Both the position numbers and the translations under genes were made by a program. A stretch of 56,701 nucleotides of DNA from Paenibacillus luteus (GTDB lineage Bacteria > Bacillota > Bacilli > Paenibacillales > Paenibacillaceae). The notes below the pieces were generated by a model. The model did not search any database, was not told the DNA's origin, and saw nothing but the letters and a program-made list of their open reading frames with translations. The DNA lies in NCBI RefSeq assembly GCF_006542765.1, contig NZ_SKCD01000032.1, forward strand, positions 1-56,701, read 5' to 3'. Within the stretch, counting starts at the first letter, position 1, and every line of letters begins with the position of its first letter. Shown one piece after another: positions 42,194 through 50,452 of this stretch.

Positions 42194-43741
42194 TTACTCA
42201 TATTGATAAGCTTCAATAAATAAAGCTGAGGCTCGTCTCTTCACTCCAATTCGATAAGCTGACTCATCGCCATTCAGCACGCGGCCTCTGATCCATTGAT
42301 CATTTTCAAAAATGCCCTCTTCAATACGAATATAGCCAACTTTTGCCTGCCCGCCGCATTTTGGCAAAACCTCAACCGCAAACCCGATGCCAGCTACTAT
42401 AAACTCGTCCTCCGATAGCTCGATGACCAGCCCTCCCGAAACCGGCTTCCCTTGGACTAACGAATTGTAACTGAGCTTAAGATCATACTTGCTGAAGCTG
42501 AGCACGCAACCGGTATTCTGGTATTGCAGAAAACCTTTCATCCGTCCTGTACCGCGATGTTTCTGAATAATCCCCAGCATGCTGCCCAGAAGCTTATAAC
42601 TCTCAGCCAAGTAGGGGCCAGTTCCGTTCAAATGGAATGCCGACATGTCGATATTAAGAGCTGACAATACATTGGGATCAAAAATTGTATCTTGGCTTGG
42701 GTCCACAGGAGCGAGGAAAGCTTCTATGCCAAACGGCGCAAAGCAAAGCGCGTCATGCTGGCCGATGGCATAAAAAACATTGGTTGCTGATACGACATCC
42801 CTTCTCGCTTCAGGAATAAACAGCGGGTTTCCGTCTGCTGCATACTCTGCGCATACCTCCGCAAAATTCGGCAAATAAATATCTGGCGCATACAAACATA
42901 AGGTCGGGGCCGCAGCCTTCCAAATCTTCATCACCTTGGCGATCGGTCCACCGCTTGGATAGGTGCCTGCGCGCCATGGATGCTGCTCTAGCCAAGCATT
43001 TACGAACATAGGCAAAGGGTAGACCTTTGCGCCGGCGCTGGCAATCCGCTCTAACGCCGAGGCATAGGAATACGCCATAAAATACTCACCGGCATCTGGA
43101 CCGAACAAATCAGCCCAAGTCCCGCTTTTCCCAGTGCTTTCAGCGATTTTAGCGGGTACCGTCTTCACAAACTGTTCATTCGCCAAGTCGGAGTAGTCCC
43201 TGTCGCTATTCAGAAACCCGATCTCATTTTCAATCTGTATCATAATAACCGTGTGCTGCTCGCCGTCCATTTCTCTCAAAAATCCCATCAAGTTTTGAAA
43301 GGCGATCGAATCTGCGGTTACCGCCGCTTCACAAAGGGGCGATATGGTATCTGAAGGCAGCTGCCCTGCATAACAAGCTCTAAAATACGTACGGTAATCC
43401 CGTTTCATCCAGCCTGGAACGTACGTGGATCTTCCATTCTTCCACAAGCCGAACCAGAGAAGCACCAAGCGCACCCCTTCTGATCTTGCTTGCTTGATGA
43501 TACCCTCTACTAGCGTAAAATCAAATTCGCCCTGCACAGGCTCGATCAGCTCCCAAAAAACAGGAATAATCACCGTATTTAAATGCAGTCCTCTCAAGTG
43601 AGGCCAAACTTGTTGTTCCATGTATTCCAAATTCGATGAGCTGGAATTATGAATTTCTCCGCCCAACGCTATAAAAGGCTTCTCGTCCACCATTAAGGTG
43701 TGAACGCCATTTTCTTTCTTTAAATACGGGATCTGTGTCAT
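42194..43741 (-). CDS. GH35-like beta-galactosidase family protein (DUF5597 C-domain)
   Basis: A cytosolic TIM-barrel glycosidase of 515 residues. It starts 'FIALGGEIHNSSSSNLEYMEQQVWPHLRGLHLNTVIIPVFWELIEPVQGEFDF', the usual GH35/GH42-like N-terminus. The proposed acid/base Glu is in 'TVIMIQIENEIGFLNSDRDYS' and the nucleophile Glu in 'NPLFIPEARRD'. The C-terminal about 150 residues match the DUF5597-type beta-domain found in bacterial GH35 members. It probably removes beta-galactosyl ends. The ATG at 43741 has AGGAGG 7 nt upstream. This is the first gene of the 17-kb glycan cluster, 18 bp ahead of the apiosidase-like gene. Confidence 0.87.
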   Translation of the reverse strand: MTQIPYLKKENGVHTLMVDEKPFIALGGEIHNSSSSNLEYMEQQVWPHLRGLHLNTVIIPVFWELIEPVQGEFDFTLVEGIIKQARSEGVRLVLLWFGLWKNGRSTYVPGWMKRDYRTYFRACYAGQLPSDTISPLCEAAVTADSIAFQNLMGFLREMDGEQHTVIMIQIENEIGFLNSDRDYSDLANEQFVKTVPAKIAESTGKSGTWADLFGPDAGEYFMAYSYASALERIASAGAKVYPLPMFVNAWLEQHPWRAGTYPSGGPIAKVMKIWKAAAPTLCLYAPDIYLPNFAEVCAEYAADGNPLFIPEARRDVVSATNVFYAIGQHDALCFAPFGIEAFLAPVDPSQDTIFDPNVLSALNIDMSAFHLNGTGPYLAESYKLLGSMLGIIQKHRGTGRMKGFLQYQNTGCVLSFSKYDLKLSYNSLVQGKPVSGGLVIELSEDEFIVAGIGFAVEVLPKCGGQAKVGYIRIEEGIFENDQWIRGRVLNGDESAYRIGVKRRASALFIEAYQYE

Positions 43742-43925
43742 TTTCTGGCCTCCTGTGGATTCCTCCATCTACCATCCGCTTCTAACAACTCCAACGGAGT
43801 GGACTTATTCTTCATATTAAAGGCTGTGTCCGCCTCAGACTGCCCCTCATCCGACTCCCGGCTGTTGCTTTACCGACTTCTTTACGGACTTGAAGCCTTT
43901 TAACCTTAAATTTGCAACAGCAACG

Positions 43926-43963
43926 CAAAAAAGCCCTGCTAATGGGCTGCATCAGCAGAGCTT
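43926..43963 (-). terminator. Terminator of tetR-1
   Basis: AGCTCTGCTGATG pairs with CATTAGCAGGGCT on the minus strand, followed by TTTTTT. It insulates tetR-1 from the glycan cluster. Confidence 0.85.
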
Positions 43964-43984
43964 TAATTCCTTTATTTCAATTGA

Positions 43985-44572
43985 TTACGCGAGTCCAATT
44001 AATATCAACTGCCATACCAGGTTGAATTCGTGCTCCACCTTCTCCGAGCTCCACTCGCTCGCATGTGCAGGATGATGGAAACGTGAAGTGGCAATAAATA
44101 TTGCTCTTGCAGTCTCAGCTGGATCTCCGGCATTGAATTCCTTCGTCTTCATGCCTTGATCAACGATCTGGCTAATCTGCTGTACCAAAAGCTCAACATG
44201 GACAGCAATCATATCTACCGCGTCTAAAGTAACCGCTGCATACATCGCAAACATTTCCGAATCATCAACGGCATAGCCGCGTTTGCTATGCATGAGCGTC
44301 GTCAGCCATACATACAACCGATCAGCGGAGCTGCCTTCCGTTTGGTTCACGATAGCGGTCAGTGGCTCGGCTATACTGCGATGCAACCACCGTTCAGTTA
44401 CCGCTTCCCGCAAGGAAGCCTTGCTCGCAAAATGACGATACAGCGTCCCGTGACTGACTTGCAGAGCTTTAGCTACATCCACCACGGAGGTTTTATCTGG
44501 ACCGTAACGCCTAAGCACCTGTTCGGCAGCATCCAAAATATTTTCTTTGCTTAATGGAAGATCATTGGCCAT
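43985..44572 (-). CDS. TetR-family regulator (tetR-1)
   Basis: A 195-residue regulator with the DNA-binding block 'KENILDAAEQVLRRYGPDKTSVVDVAKALQVSHGTLYRHFASKASLREAV' (about 9-58). The C-terminal part contains a TetR_C pattern ('HHPAHASEWSSEKVEHEFNLVWQLILIGLA') seen in YbjK/YjdC-like members. Starts at 44590 and 44572 both lack a ribosome site; 44572 is preferred as the N-terminus is then of normal length. A good AGGAGG instead serves a 19-codon frame (44562-44621) whose TGA overlaps the 44572 start, suggesting translational coupling. Its operator is also found before the SDR gene at 26492. Confidence 0.88.
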   Translation of the reverse strand: MANDLPLSKENILDAAEQVLRRYGPDKTSVVDVAKALQVSHGTLYRHFASKASLREAVTERWLHRSIAEPLTAIVNQTEGSSADRLYVWLTTLMHSKRGYAVDDSEMFAMYAAVTLDAVDMIAVHVELLVQQISQIVDQGMKTKEFNAGDPAETARAIFIATSRFHHPAHASEWSSEKVEHEFNLVWQLILIGLA

Positions 44573-44651
44573 ATAGGGTAGCAGAGCCATCAAGAATGAA
44601 AGGCTTCATCTGATCGCCCAATGCTCTCCCTCCTCTCAACATGATGCTCTT

Positions 44652-44696
44652 ACTATATCAAACGAAGTTCCAAGTGACAATATCATGATTTTGTTA
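44652..44696 (-). promoter_or_regulatory. tetR-1 promoter and operator
   Basis: TTGTCA (44675-44680) and TATAGT (44652-44657) are 17 bp apart on the minus strand. The palindrome TGACAA-N10-TTGTTA (44675-44696), centred on TCATGA, overlaps the -35. The near-identical site before the SDR gene supports autoregulation by this TetR. Confidence 0.78.
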
Positions 44697-44721
44697 CATG
44701 TTCAGAGAAACTGCTGATCCA

Positions 44722-45321
44722 TTAGCTATTCCTTGTAAAAGCAATGTAGTCAATACGGTTATTTACTTGCAGCATTAACTGCTCAGCCATATAAGCCGCT
44801 GAATATTTAAAATTCGTATCCGCCCAATACATGATGACACCTACTGTAGCTGACATGCGATAGCTTAACATAATCTCATAATCGACTGGAGGATCGTTTT
44901 TCTCCATCTCGATATGCATATCCGTTCTCATCGACTGCCGCAACACATCACATAACGCAAGGCCTAGTCCTTTGTCAACTGACAGAAGAGCCACAAATTC
45001 ATCTTTCTGCTTCTCGATATGCTCGCACAACAGTAATGTTGATGGGTATATTTTTGTCGCATCCACCCTCTCCATCCCCTCGTAAGGGTCCAAGAGCGCT
45101 TCGGCAATTCCGCGCAAAAAATCATCATGTATTTCACGGAACAGCTCTTCTTTCCCTGCAAAATGATTATAAAAGGTGCCGCGATTGTAATCAGCACGAC
45201 TTGTAATATCGATGATGGTAACAGCTTCATAGCCCATCTCCAAAATCAATGCTACGAATGCTGCCTTAATGGCCTGACGGGTTCGCCTTATACGTCTGTC
45301 TGTCTGAGCTTCCATCGTCAT
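44722..45321 (-). CDS. TetR-family regulator (tetR-2, DhaS-like C-domain)
   Basis: A 199-residue regulator. The DNA-binding block is 'RRTRQAIKAAFVALILEMGYEAVTIIDITSRADYNRGTFYNHFAGKEELFREI' (about 12-64). The ending 'YEIMLSYRMSATVGVIMYWADTNFKYSAAYMAEQL' matches the TetR_C_7 type found in many Bacillota regulators of oxidoreductases. The ATG at 45321 has GGAGG 9 nt upstream; the long frame to 45402 has none. It is divergent from a pair of SDR genes across 327 bp and probably represses them. The ligand is unknown. Confidence 0.9.
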   Translation of the reverse strand: MTMEAQTDRRIRRTRQAIKAAFVALILEMGYEAVTIIDITSRADYNRGTFYNHFAGKEELFREIHDDFLRGIAEALLDPYEGMERVDATKIYPSTLLLCEHIEKQKDEFVALLSVDKGLGLALCDVLRQSMRTDMHIEMEKNDPPVDYEIMLSYRMSATVGVIMYWADTNFKYSAAYMAEQLMLQVNNRIDYIAFTRNS

Positions 45322-45529
45322 CAGCCTATTCCTCCGTTTGTTAGGGTCGCTTATATTATAACGCAGCTGCCCCCCGATAGAAATCTTGCTTAAGCTGCTC
45401 ACATATTTTTCGTTCCGGAGAGCATTCTACATAACGAATACAAGTACGTCTTCTACATAATTGCGACAAATGAAACGAATATGTTCAATTTTGAATCGAT
45501 TTATAACATACTTCGGTATTCTGTTGGAT

Positions 45530-45565
45530 ACATGACATTCAAAGCTCCGCTGATTATTGTCATGT
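45530..45565. promoter_or_regulatory. Inverted repeat between tetR-2 and the SDR pair
   Basis: ACATGACA (45530-45537) and its complement TGTCATGT (45558-45565) are separated by 20 bp. A smaller palindrome TTCAATTTTGAA lies at about 45485-45496. Either could be a TetR operator in the 327-bp gap (45322-45648). I see no small gene and no clear promoter there. Confidence 0.4.
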
Positions 45566-45648
45566 CAATGAAATGAGCAGTATCCTAGAAATAGAGCATC
45601 ACCTTTTTTTATTTTCCACATTCCACGCGAAAAGGAAGCGAATATACA

Positions 45649-46416
45649 ATGAGTCAATCACAAGTCAAAACAGCCGTCATTACAGGAGCCGCCGGAGGTA
45701 TTGGCAAGGAGCTGGCCCGTCGTCTGGCCGAGCGAAAGCTTAATTTGGTGCTTGTTGATTTAAACTTGGAAGCCTTGCAAAAAGTGAAGGAAGAGCTTGC
45801 TCTAAATGAGGATAACACCCTTCTCGTTGCAGCAGACGTGTCGAAGGAAGAAGATGTCCAGAACTACGTCAACCAAGCGGTTGAGAAATTTGGCACCATC
45901 GATTATTTCGCCAATAATGCCGGCATCGAAGGCCCATCGGGTCTGGTCGAGGAGCAAAGCGTCAAGGCGCTGGATCTCGTCTATAACGTAAACGTGCGCG
46001 GTGTCTTCCTCGGGCTTCATTATGTTATTCCTGTGATGAAAAAACAAAAATCCGGTGCGATTTTAAATACCTCTTCACTAGCCGGCCTAATGGGAGCACC
46101 GGGCATGTCCCCTTATATTATGTCCAAACATGCCGTAATCGGGCTTACTCGCGTGACTGCCAACGAGCTGGCGCCATTTGGCATTCGAGTAAATGCCGTT
46201 TTGCCGGGCACCATCAACACGCGCATGATGCGCCAAATTGAAGAAAACTTCGGCAGCCCTGAAGATTTCAAAGCTGCTAATGAAGCTGCTACACCTATGG
46301 GGCGCTACGGGGAGCCGCAAGAGGTCGCAGCCGTCATGAATTTCCTGCTCTCCGATGAGGCTTCCTTCGTTACGGCCTCCCTCTACACGGTGGACGGCGG
46401 CATGATCGGACAGTAA
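45649..46416 (+). CDS. SDR-family oxidoreductase
   Basis: A classical short-chain dehydrogenase of 255 residues: 'ITGAAGGIGKELA' (coenzyme), 'LVLVDLNLEAL' with an Asp favouring NAD, 'NNAGIEGPSG', the catalytic Ser in 'LNTSSLAGLMG', 'YIMSKHAVIG' (Tyr-x3-Lys) and 'FVTASLYTVDGGMIGQ'. It is close in type to the next gene, 51 bp away, and the two probably form one operon under tetR-2. AAGGAAG precedes the ATG by about 10 nt. The substrate is unknown. Confidence 0.93.
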   Translation: MSQSQVKTAVITGAAGGIGKELARRLAERKLNLVLVDLNLEALQKVKEELALNEDNTLLVAADVSKEEDVQNYVNQAVEKFGTIDYFANNAGIEGPSGLVEEQSVKALDLVYNVNVRGVFLGLHYVIPVMKKQKSGAILNTSSLAGLMGAPGMSPYIMSKHAVIGLTRVTANELAPFGIRVNAVLPGTINTRMMRQIEENFGSPEDFKAANEAATPMGRYGEPQEVAAVMNFLLSDEASFVTASLYTVDGGMIGQ

Positions 46417-46467
46417 TCATTTGCATCATAAGCTATATAGTTGACCATACGAATGGAGTGAATACAA

Positions 46468-47220
46468 ATGAAATTACAAAATAAAGTGATTATCGTTACA
46501 GGGGCAGGCAGCGGCATTGGACGCGCAACCTCCCTGAAGCTGGCTGCCGAAGGCGCGATCGTCGTCTCTTCGGACTATAATGAAGCAACTGCCAAAGAAA
46601 CAGCTGAGCTTATCAAGCAAGCAGGCGGACAAGCCTCTTATGTTCGCGCCGATGTATCCAGTGAATCGGATGTTCAACATATGATTGATCAAGCGGTTGA
46701 CACCCATGGCACGCTTGATGGACTATTCAACAATGCAGGCGTAGGCGATATTCGTTCCTTCGAGGAGCATACCCCTGATTATTTTAACCATGTGATTTCG
46801 GTTGATCAGTTCGGCGTGTACCTTGGCATTTATTATGGCTCCAAGAAGATGAAAGAGCTGGGTGTGAAAGGAACCATCATCAACACGGCCTCTATCTTCG
46901 GCTATATGGCAGCCAAAGGAAGCTTCGCTTACCAAGCGGCCAAAGCAGCTGTCATTATGATGACAAAGTCAGCCGCGCTAGAGCTTGCTGATGACGGTAT
47001 CCGCGTAACCGCAGTAGCTCCCGGCTTCATTGATACACCAATCATTAAGGACGGTGACGATTTCAAAACCTTCCTTGCCGAGCAGCATTTGAGCAAAAAA
47101 TTGATTCAACCTGAGCAAATTGCCGATGTCGTTGCTTTTCTGTTCTCTGAAGAGGCTTCAGCCATCAATGGACAAACAATTCCGGTTGAGGATGGCTTCC
47201 TGATCTTTAAGCGTTCTTAA
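46468..47220 (+). CDS. SDR-family oxidoreductase
   Basis: A 250-residue short-chain dehydrogenase: 'VTGAGSGIGRATSLKLA', 'VVSSDYNEATAKE' (Asp, NAD preference), 'NNAGVGDIRSFEE', the catalytic Ser in 'INTASIFGYMAAKG', 'YQAAKAAVIMMTKSAALE' and 'AINGQTIPVEDGFLIFKRS'. GGAGTG lies 9 nt before the ATG. It is the second gene of the tetR-2-controlled pair; two related SDRs together suggest successive redox steps or a two-subunit enzyme, but nothing fixes the substrate. A terminator follows. Confidence 0.93.
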   Translation: MKLQNKVIIVTGAGSGIGRATSLKLAAEGAIVVSSDYNEATAKETAELIKQAGGQASYVRADVSSESDVQHMIDQAVDTHGTLDGLFNNAGVGDIRSFEEHTPDYFNHVISVDQFGVYLGIYYGSKKMKELGVKGTIINTASIFGYMAAKGSFAYQAAKAAVIMMTKSAALELADDGIRVTAVAPGFIDTPIIKDGDDFKTFLAEQHLSKKLIQPEQIADVVAFLFSEEASAINGQTIPVEDGFLIFKRS

Positions 47221-47234
47221 TCGTATTATATGCC

Positions 47235-47278
47235 AAAAGGTTGGACCCACTTATCATGAAGGGGTTCAACCTTTTTTC
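47235..47278 (+). terminator. Terminator after the SDR pair
   Basis: AAAAGGTTG-GA-CCC pairs with GGGGTT-CAACCTTTTTT, ending in six T. Confidence 0.85.
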
Positions 47279-47320
47279 GTTATGCCTGCATGGTGCTCTT
47301 ATGCAAAAATTAAGCATTGC

Positions 47321-47653
47321 TTAGGTCAGACGCAGCGCCTGATCAAGGCCGCTAGCCGCGTATTCCTCATTGGATTTGCCTTGCGTATGGATAATGACTG
47401 CTTTTTTCCCTTGTAACAATCCCATCTGTTCCCCATTAACGTACTTGTAAGCAAAACCATAGGTAAAGACGCGTTCAATATCCTCAGAGATGCACCCAAG
47501 GATGATTACATCCTCTCTTATCGTCTGGGCTTGCATTTGCAGCAGCATCTCATTTTGATAGTCATCCATAATTTTGACGTAAACTTCAACCAATTCCATC
47601 CCAAGCTGATCTGGGCCTACTTCAATCGCAGCTGATACGATACAAATTACACA
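47321..47653 (-). pseudogene. Remnant of a flavodoxin-fold NAD(P)H:quinone oxidoreductase
   Basis: A frame open from 47653 (ATG at 47599) encodes pieces of the Flavodoxin_2 family in the correct order: 'YQNEMLLQMQAQTIREDVIIL', then 'ERVFTYGFAYKYVNGEQMGLLQGKKAVIIHTQG', then 'GLDQALRLT' and a stop. The conserved block expected between the first two pieces (the P-x-W-W...P-x-x-L-K loop that binds FMN) is missing, as are the N-terminal phosphate loop and the last about 50 residues. This is most simply a gene decayed by internal and terminal deletions. An annotation pipeline may call it a 92-residue hypothetical protein. Confidence 0.65.
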
Positions 47654-47683
47654 TTAATTCTCCATATGGAAAATATTTTCTTA

Positions 47684-47712
47684 TTGTAACTTTCATTACG
47701 CTCTCTTATACT
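47684..47712 (+). promoter_or_regulatory. Promoter of the ABC exporter operon
   Basis: TTGTAA (47684-47689) and TATACT (47707-47712) are 17 bp apart, 40 bp before the first start codon. Confidence 0.65.
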
Positions 47713-47752
47713 GATAAATATTTACAAATGAAATAGATTCAGGGGGTCGTCT

Positions 47753-48550
47753 ATGCTTCAGGCTTATTGGTATATGACTAAAATGAGACTGTTAACCAGC
47801 CTCGCTTACCGTTTTGAAGTGTTTGCTTCCGTCGGGACCAATCTCATTCTAATGCTGGCATCGGTTTTCTTATGGAAGGCTGCTTATGGCGGGGGAACGC
47901 AGCAAATTAATGCGCTTAGTCTTCAAGATTTAACTACCTATACCGTTCTCTCTATTATGCTGGCATCTGTTTTTGTTTGCGGAGTGCAGGATACGATCTA
48001 TTACAAAATTAGAGAAGGGCAAATCGTCACTGATTTTTATCGGCCTATTCCTCTGCTCGCCTGTTACTTAGCTGATGATCTGGGCGGCATGCTCAGCGCT
48101 ATGATTAACAAGGTTATTCCCTTATTTGTCTTCGCTGCTCTCTTCTTTGGAGTTCCTTGGCCTGCATCGTTAGCTGGTTTTCTATTATTTATCCCAAGCT
48201 GCCTCTTAAGCTATGCTATCCTCTGGCTGCTTAGCGCTCTTATCGGACTCATCGCCTTTTGGGTCATGGAACTTGGCAACATGGGGATGGTGAAAGACAG
48301 TATCGTTCGCGTATTGTCCGGAAGTATCGTGCCGCTCTGGTTCTTTCCAGAAAGCGTACAGACCGTATCGAAATTCCTTCCTTTCCAGTACACCTATCAG
48401 ACACCGCTTGGCATTTACATAGGAAACATAGGCATACAGGATGCTCTTGCGGCTATGGGAGTTCAATTCATTTGGGTAGCCTTATTATTTATTCTGCTAG
48501 CTGCATGCTGGAAACGGACCAAATCCAAAACACTAATCCAAGGAGGCTGA
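47753..48550 (+). CDS. ABC-2 type permease (COG4587-like)
   Basis: An integral membrane protein of 265 residues with six helices. It begins 'MLQAYWYMTKMRLLTSLAYRFEVFASVGTNLILMLASVFLWKAAYG', the usual start of this permease type, and has the conserved 'IYYKIREGQIVTDFYRPI' loop that likely contacts the ATPase, and 'IVPLWFFPESVQTVSKFLPFQYTYQTPLGIYIG'. AGGGGG precedes the ATG. It is first in a three-gene exporter operon (permease-permease-ATPase). The substrate is unknown. Confidence 0.9.
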   Translation: MLQAYWYMTKMRLLTSLAYRFEVFASVGTNLILMLASVFLWKAAYGGGTQQINALSLQDLTTYTVLSIMLASVFVCGVQDTIYYKIREGQIVTDFYRPIPLLACYLADDLGGMLSAMINKVIPLFVFAALFFGVPWPASLAGFLLFIPSCLLSYAILWLLSALIGLIAFWVMELGNMGMVKDSIVRVLSGSIVPLWFFPESVQTVSKFLPFQYTYQTPLGIYIGNIGIQDALAAMGVQFIWVALLFILLAACWKRTKSKTLIQGG

Positions 48551-48560
48551 TCATACAAAG

Positions 48561-49379
48561 ATGGGATCGTCCATACGGCACTACTTTTCTGTCGCAGCCT
48601 GCTTTGCTCGCTTAGCGATCCAACGCCAGCTGGAATATCCGTTATTTTTGTTCAGCTGGCTTCTCATGATTCCGATCCAATACTTCTCCGGTATCTGGAT
48701 GCTCAAAATCATTGTGGACCGCTTCCAACCGTTGAACGGATGGGACTTTCCAGAGCTTACCTTTCTATACGGACTGGGTCTAATCAGCCATGGTATCTTT
48801 GTCGTCTTTTTCATTAATACCTGGCATATCGACCGGATGGTCATCGAGGGAGCCTTTGACCGTCTGCTGCTTCGCCCCATGAACGTTTTCTTCCAACTAG
48901 TAGCCAGCTATATCAACTTTATTGGCTTGATTGACTGCATTCCAGGCATCATCATTTTCATTTATGGCTGCCAGCTGGTCGGCTTCGAGTGGACGTTACT
49001 TAACATTATTAAGCTCCTGCTCGTCTTGCTTGGGGGCGTGATGATACGCGCCGCGCTATTTATCAGCTTGGGTACGATTGCGTTCTGGACCAAGCGGAAT
49101 GCTTCCATGGTCGGGTTCACGCTTTCCATGCTAGAGAGAGGAACCATGTATCCTATTAGCATTTATCCTTACGCCATACAAGTATTATTCACATTCATCC
49201 TGCCGATCGGGTTCATTAGCTTCTATCCCGCAGCCGAGTTTTTAAACAAAAGCAGCGAGGCGTTCCAACTGCCGCTTAGCTTCGCGCTTGCGACTCCCGT
49301 TATCGGCTTCGCCTGCTTCTTCTTGTCACAATGGATTTTCCGGTTTGGTATGAAAAGCTACGAGAGTGCAGGCTCATAA
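48561..49379 (+). CDS. ABC-2 type permease (COG3694-like)
   Basis: An integral membrane protein of 272 residues with about six helices. It pairs with the preceding permease: 'YFSVAACFARLAIQRQLEYPLFLFSWLLMIPIQYFSGIWML', 'WHIDRMVIEGAFDRLLLRPMNVFFQLVA' and 'RGTMYPISIYPYAIQVLFTFILPIGFISFYPAAEFL'. It starts 10 bp after the first permease; AGGAGG lies about 14 nt before the ATG, a long spacing, so coupling to the upstream gene may help. Confidence 0.9.
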   Translation: MGSSIRHYFSVAACFARLAIQRQLEYPLFLFSWLLMIPIQYFSGIWMLKIIVDRFQPLNGWDFPELTFLYGLGLISHGIFVVFFINTWHIDRMVIEGAFDRLLLRPMNVFFQLVASYINFIGLIDCIPGIIIFIYGCQLVGFEWTLLNIIKLLLVLLGGVMIRAALFISLGTIAFWTKRNASMVGFTLSMLERGTMYPISIYPYAIQVLFTFILPIGFISFYPAAEFLNKSSEAFQLPLSFALATPVIGFACFFLSQWIFRFGMKSYESAGS

Positions 49380-49400
49380 ATAAGCGAGGTGCTGGCAACG

Positions 49401-50381
49401 ATGGAAGCTGTAATTGAGGTCAATGACCTAGTAAAGGAATATATCATCACCAAAAAAGAAAGCGGATTGCGGGGCGCGCTCAAAGGGCTGCTGTTCCCCG
49501 AGAAAAAAACGGTCCGCGGCGTAGACGGCATCACCTTCTCGATTGCGCAAGGTGAAATTGTCGGTTATATCGGCCCAAATGGCGCTGGAAAAAGCACAAC
49601 GATTAAAATGCTTACTGGCATTTTGCATCCGACCTCCGGCTCGATCAAGGTATGCGGCATTTCTCCCCAAGCCGACCGCAAATCGGTTGTTCGCAAACTC
49701 GGCGTCGTCTTCGGACAGCGGACCCAGCTCTATTGGGATTTGCGGCTAGGCGAATCCTTTGAGCTGCTGCGCAGGATTTATCAAATCGACAAAGAAACCT
49801 ACGAGGACAACTTGTCCATTCTGACAGATGTCCTTAAGCTTCAAGAATTTATCCATACACCCGTGCGTCAGCTATCGCTTGGACAGCGCATGCGGGGGGA
49901 TATTGCCGCGGCCATGCTGCACTCGCCATCGATTCTTTTCCTCGACGAGCCGACAATTGGTCTTGATGCCGATGCGAAGCATGCCATTCGCCTGTTCATT
50001 AAGGAAATTAATCAAAAACGAGGAGTCACAGTTATTTTGACAACGCATGATCTGGATGATGTAGAGCAGCTCTGCAGCCGGCTAGTTGTGGTGAATCATG
50101 GAAAGGTCGTCGAGGATGGCCCGATGGTATCCCTTATCCATAAGCTTGCGCCGCATCGGCTGCTTGTTGTAGAGCTGCAGCATCCATTCAGCGATTTAAC
50201 CCATCCATTGGCAGAAATCATTAAACAAGACGGGCTAAAAATTTGGTATAAGTTCGAAAAAGATCGCATTTCTGCCGCCCAGCTTATTTCCGAACTGTCG
50301 CAGAAGCTGCCGATTCAAGATTTAAGCGTTAAAGAGCCCAATATCGAAGATGCCATTCGAGAGGTCTACAAAACAACTTAA
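49401..50381 (+). CDS. ABC transporter ATP-binding protein (COG4586-like)
   Basis: The motor subunit of the exporter, 326 residues. It has 'IGPNGAGKSTTIKMLTG' (Walker A), a Q-loop 'VVFGQRTQLYWDL', the signature 'RQLSLGQRMRGDIAAAML', Walker B 'SILFLDEPTIGLD' and the switch His in 'ILTTHDLDDVEQ'. The first about 45 residues include the long KEYIITKKESGLRGALKGLLFPEKKTVRGVDGI insert typical of this ATPase class. The C-terminal about 90 residues are an accessory domain. The ATG at 49401 has GAGGTG about 9 nt upstream; the GTG at 49389 is less good. It follows the second permease by 21 bp. Confidence 0.93.
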   Translation: MEAVIEVNDLVKEYIITKKESGLRGALKGLLFPEKKTVRGVDGITFSIAQGEIVGYIGPNGAGKSTTIKMLTGILHPTSGSIKVCGISPQADRKSVVRKLGVVFGQRTQLYWDLRLGESFELLRRIYQIDKETYEDNLSILTDVLKLQEFIHTPVRQLSLGQRMRGDIAAAMLHSPSILFLDEPTIGLDADAKHAIRLFIKEINQKRGVTVILTTHDLDDVEQLCSRLVVVNHGKVVEDGPMVSLIHKLAPHRLLVVELQHPFSDLTHPLAEIIKQDGLKIWYKFEKDRISAAQLISELSQKLPIQDLSVKEPNIEDAIREVYKTT

Positions 50382-50452
50382 TCTGTATTTTCATAATTAA
50401 AACTCTATTATCACAATTAAAACTCTATCTCAATCTCGGAGGCGAATCATGC

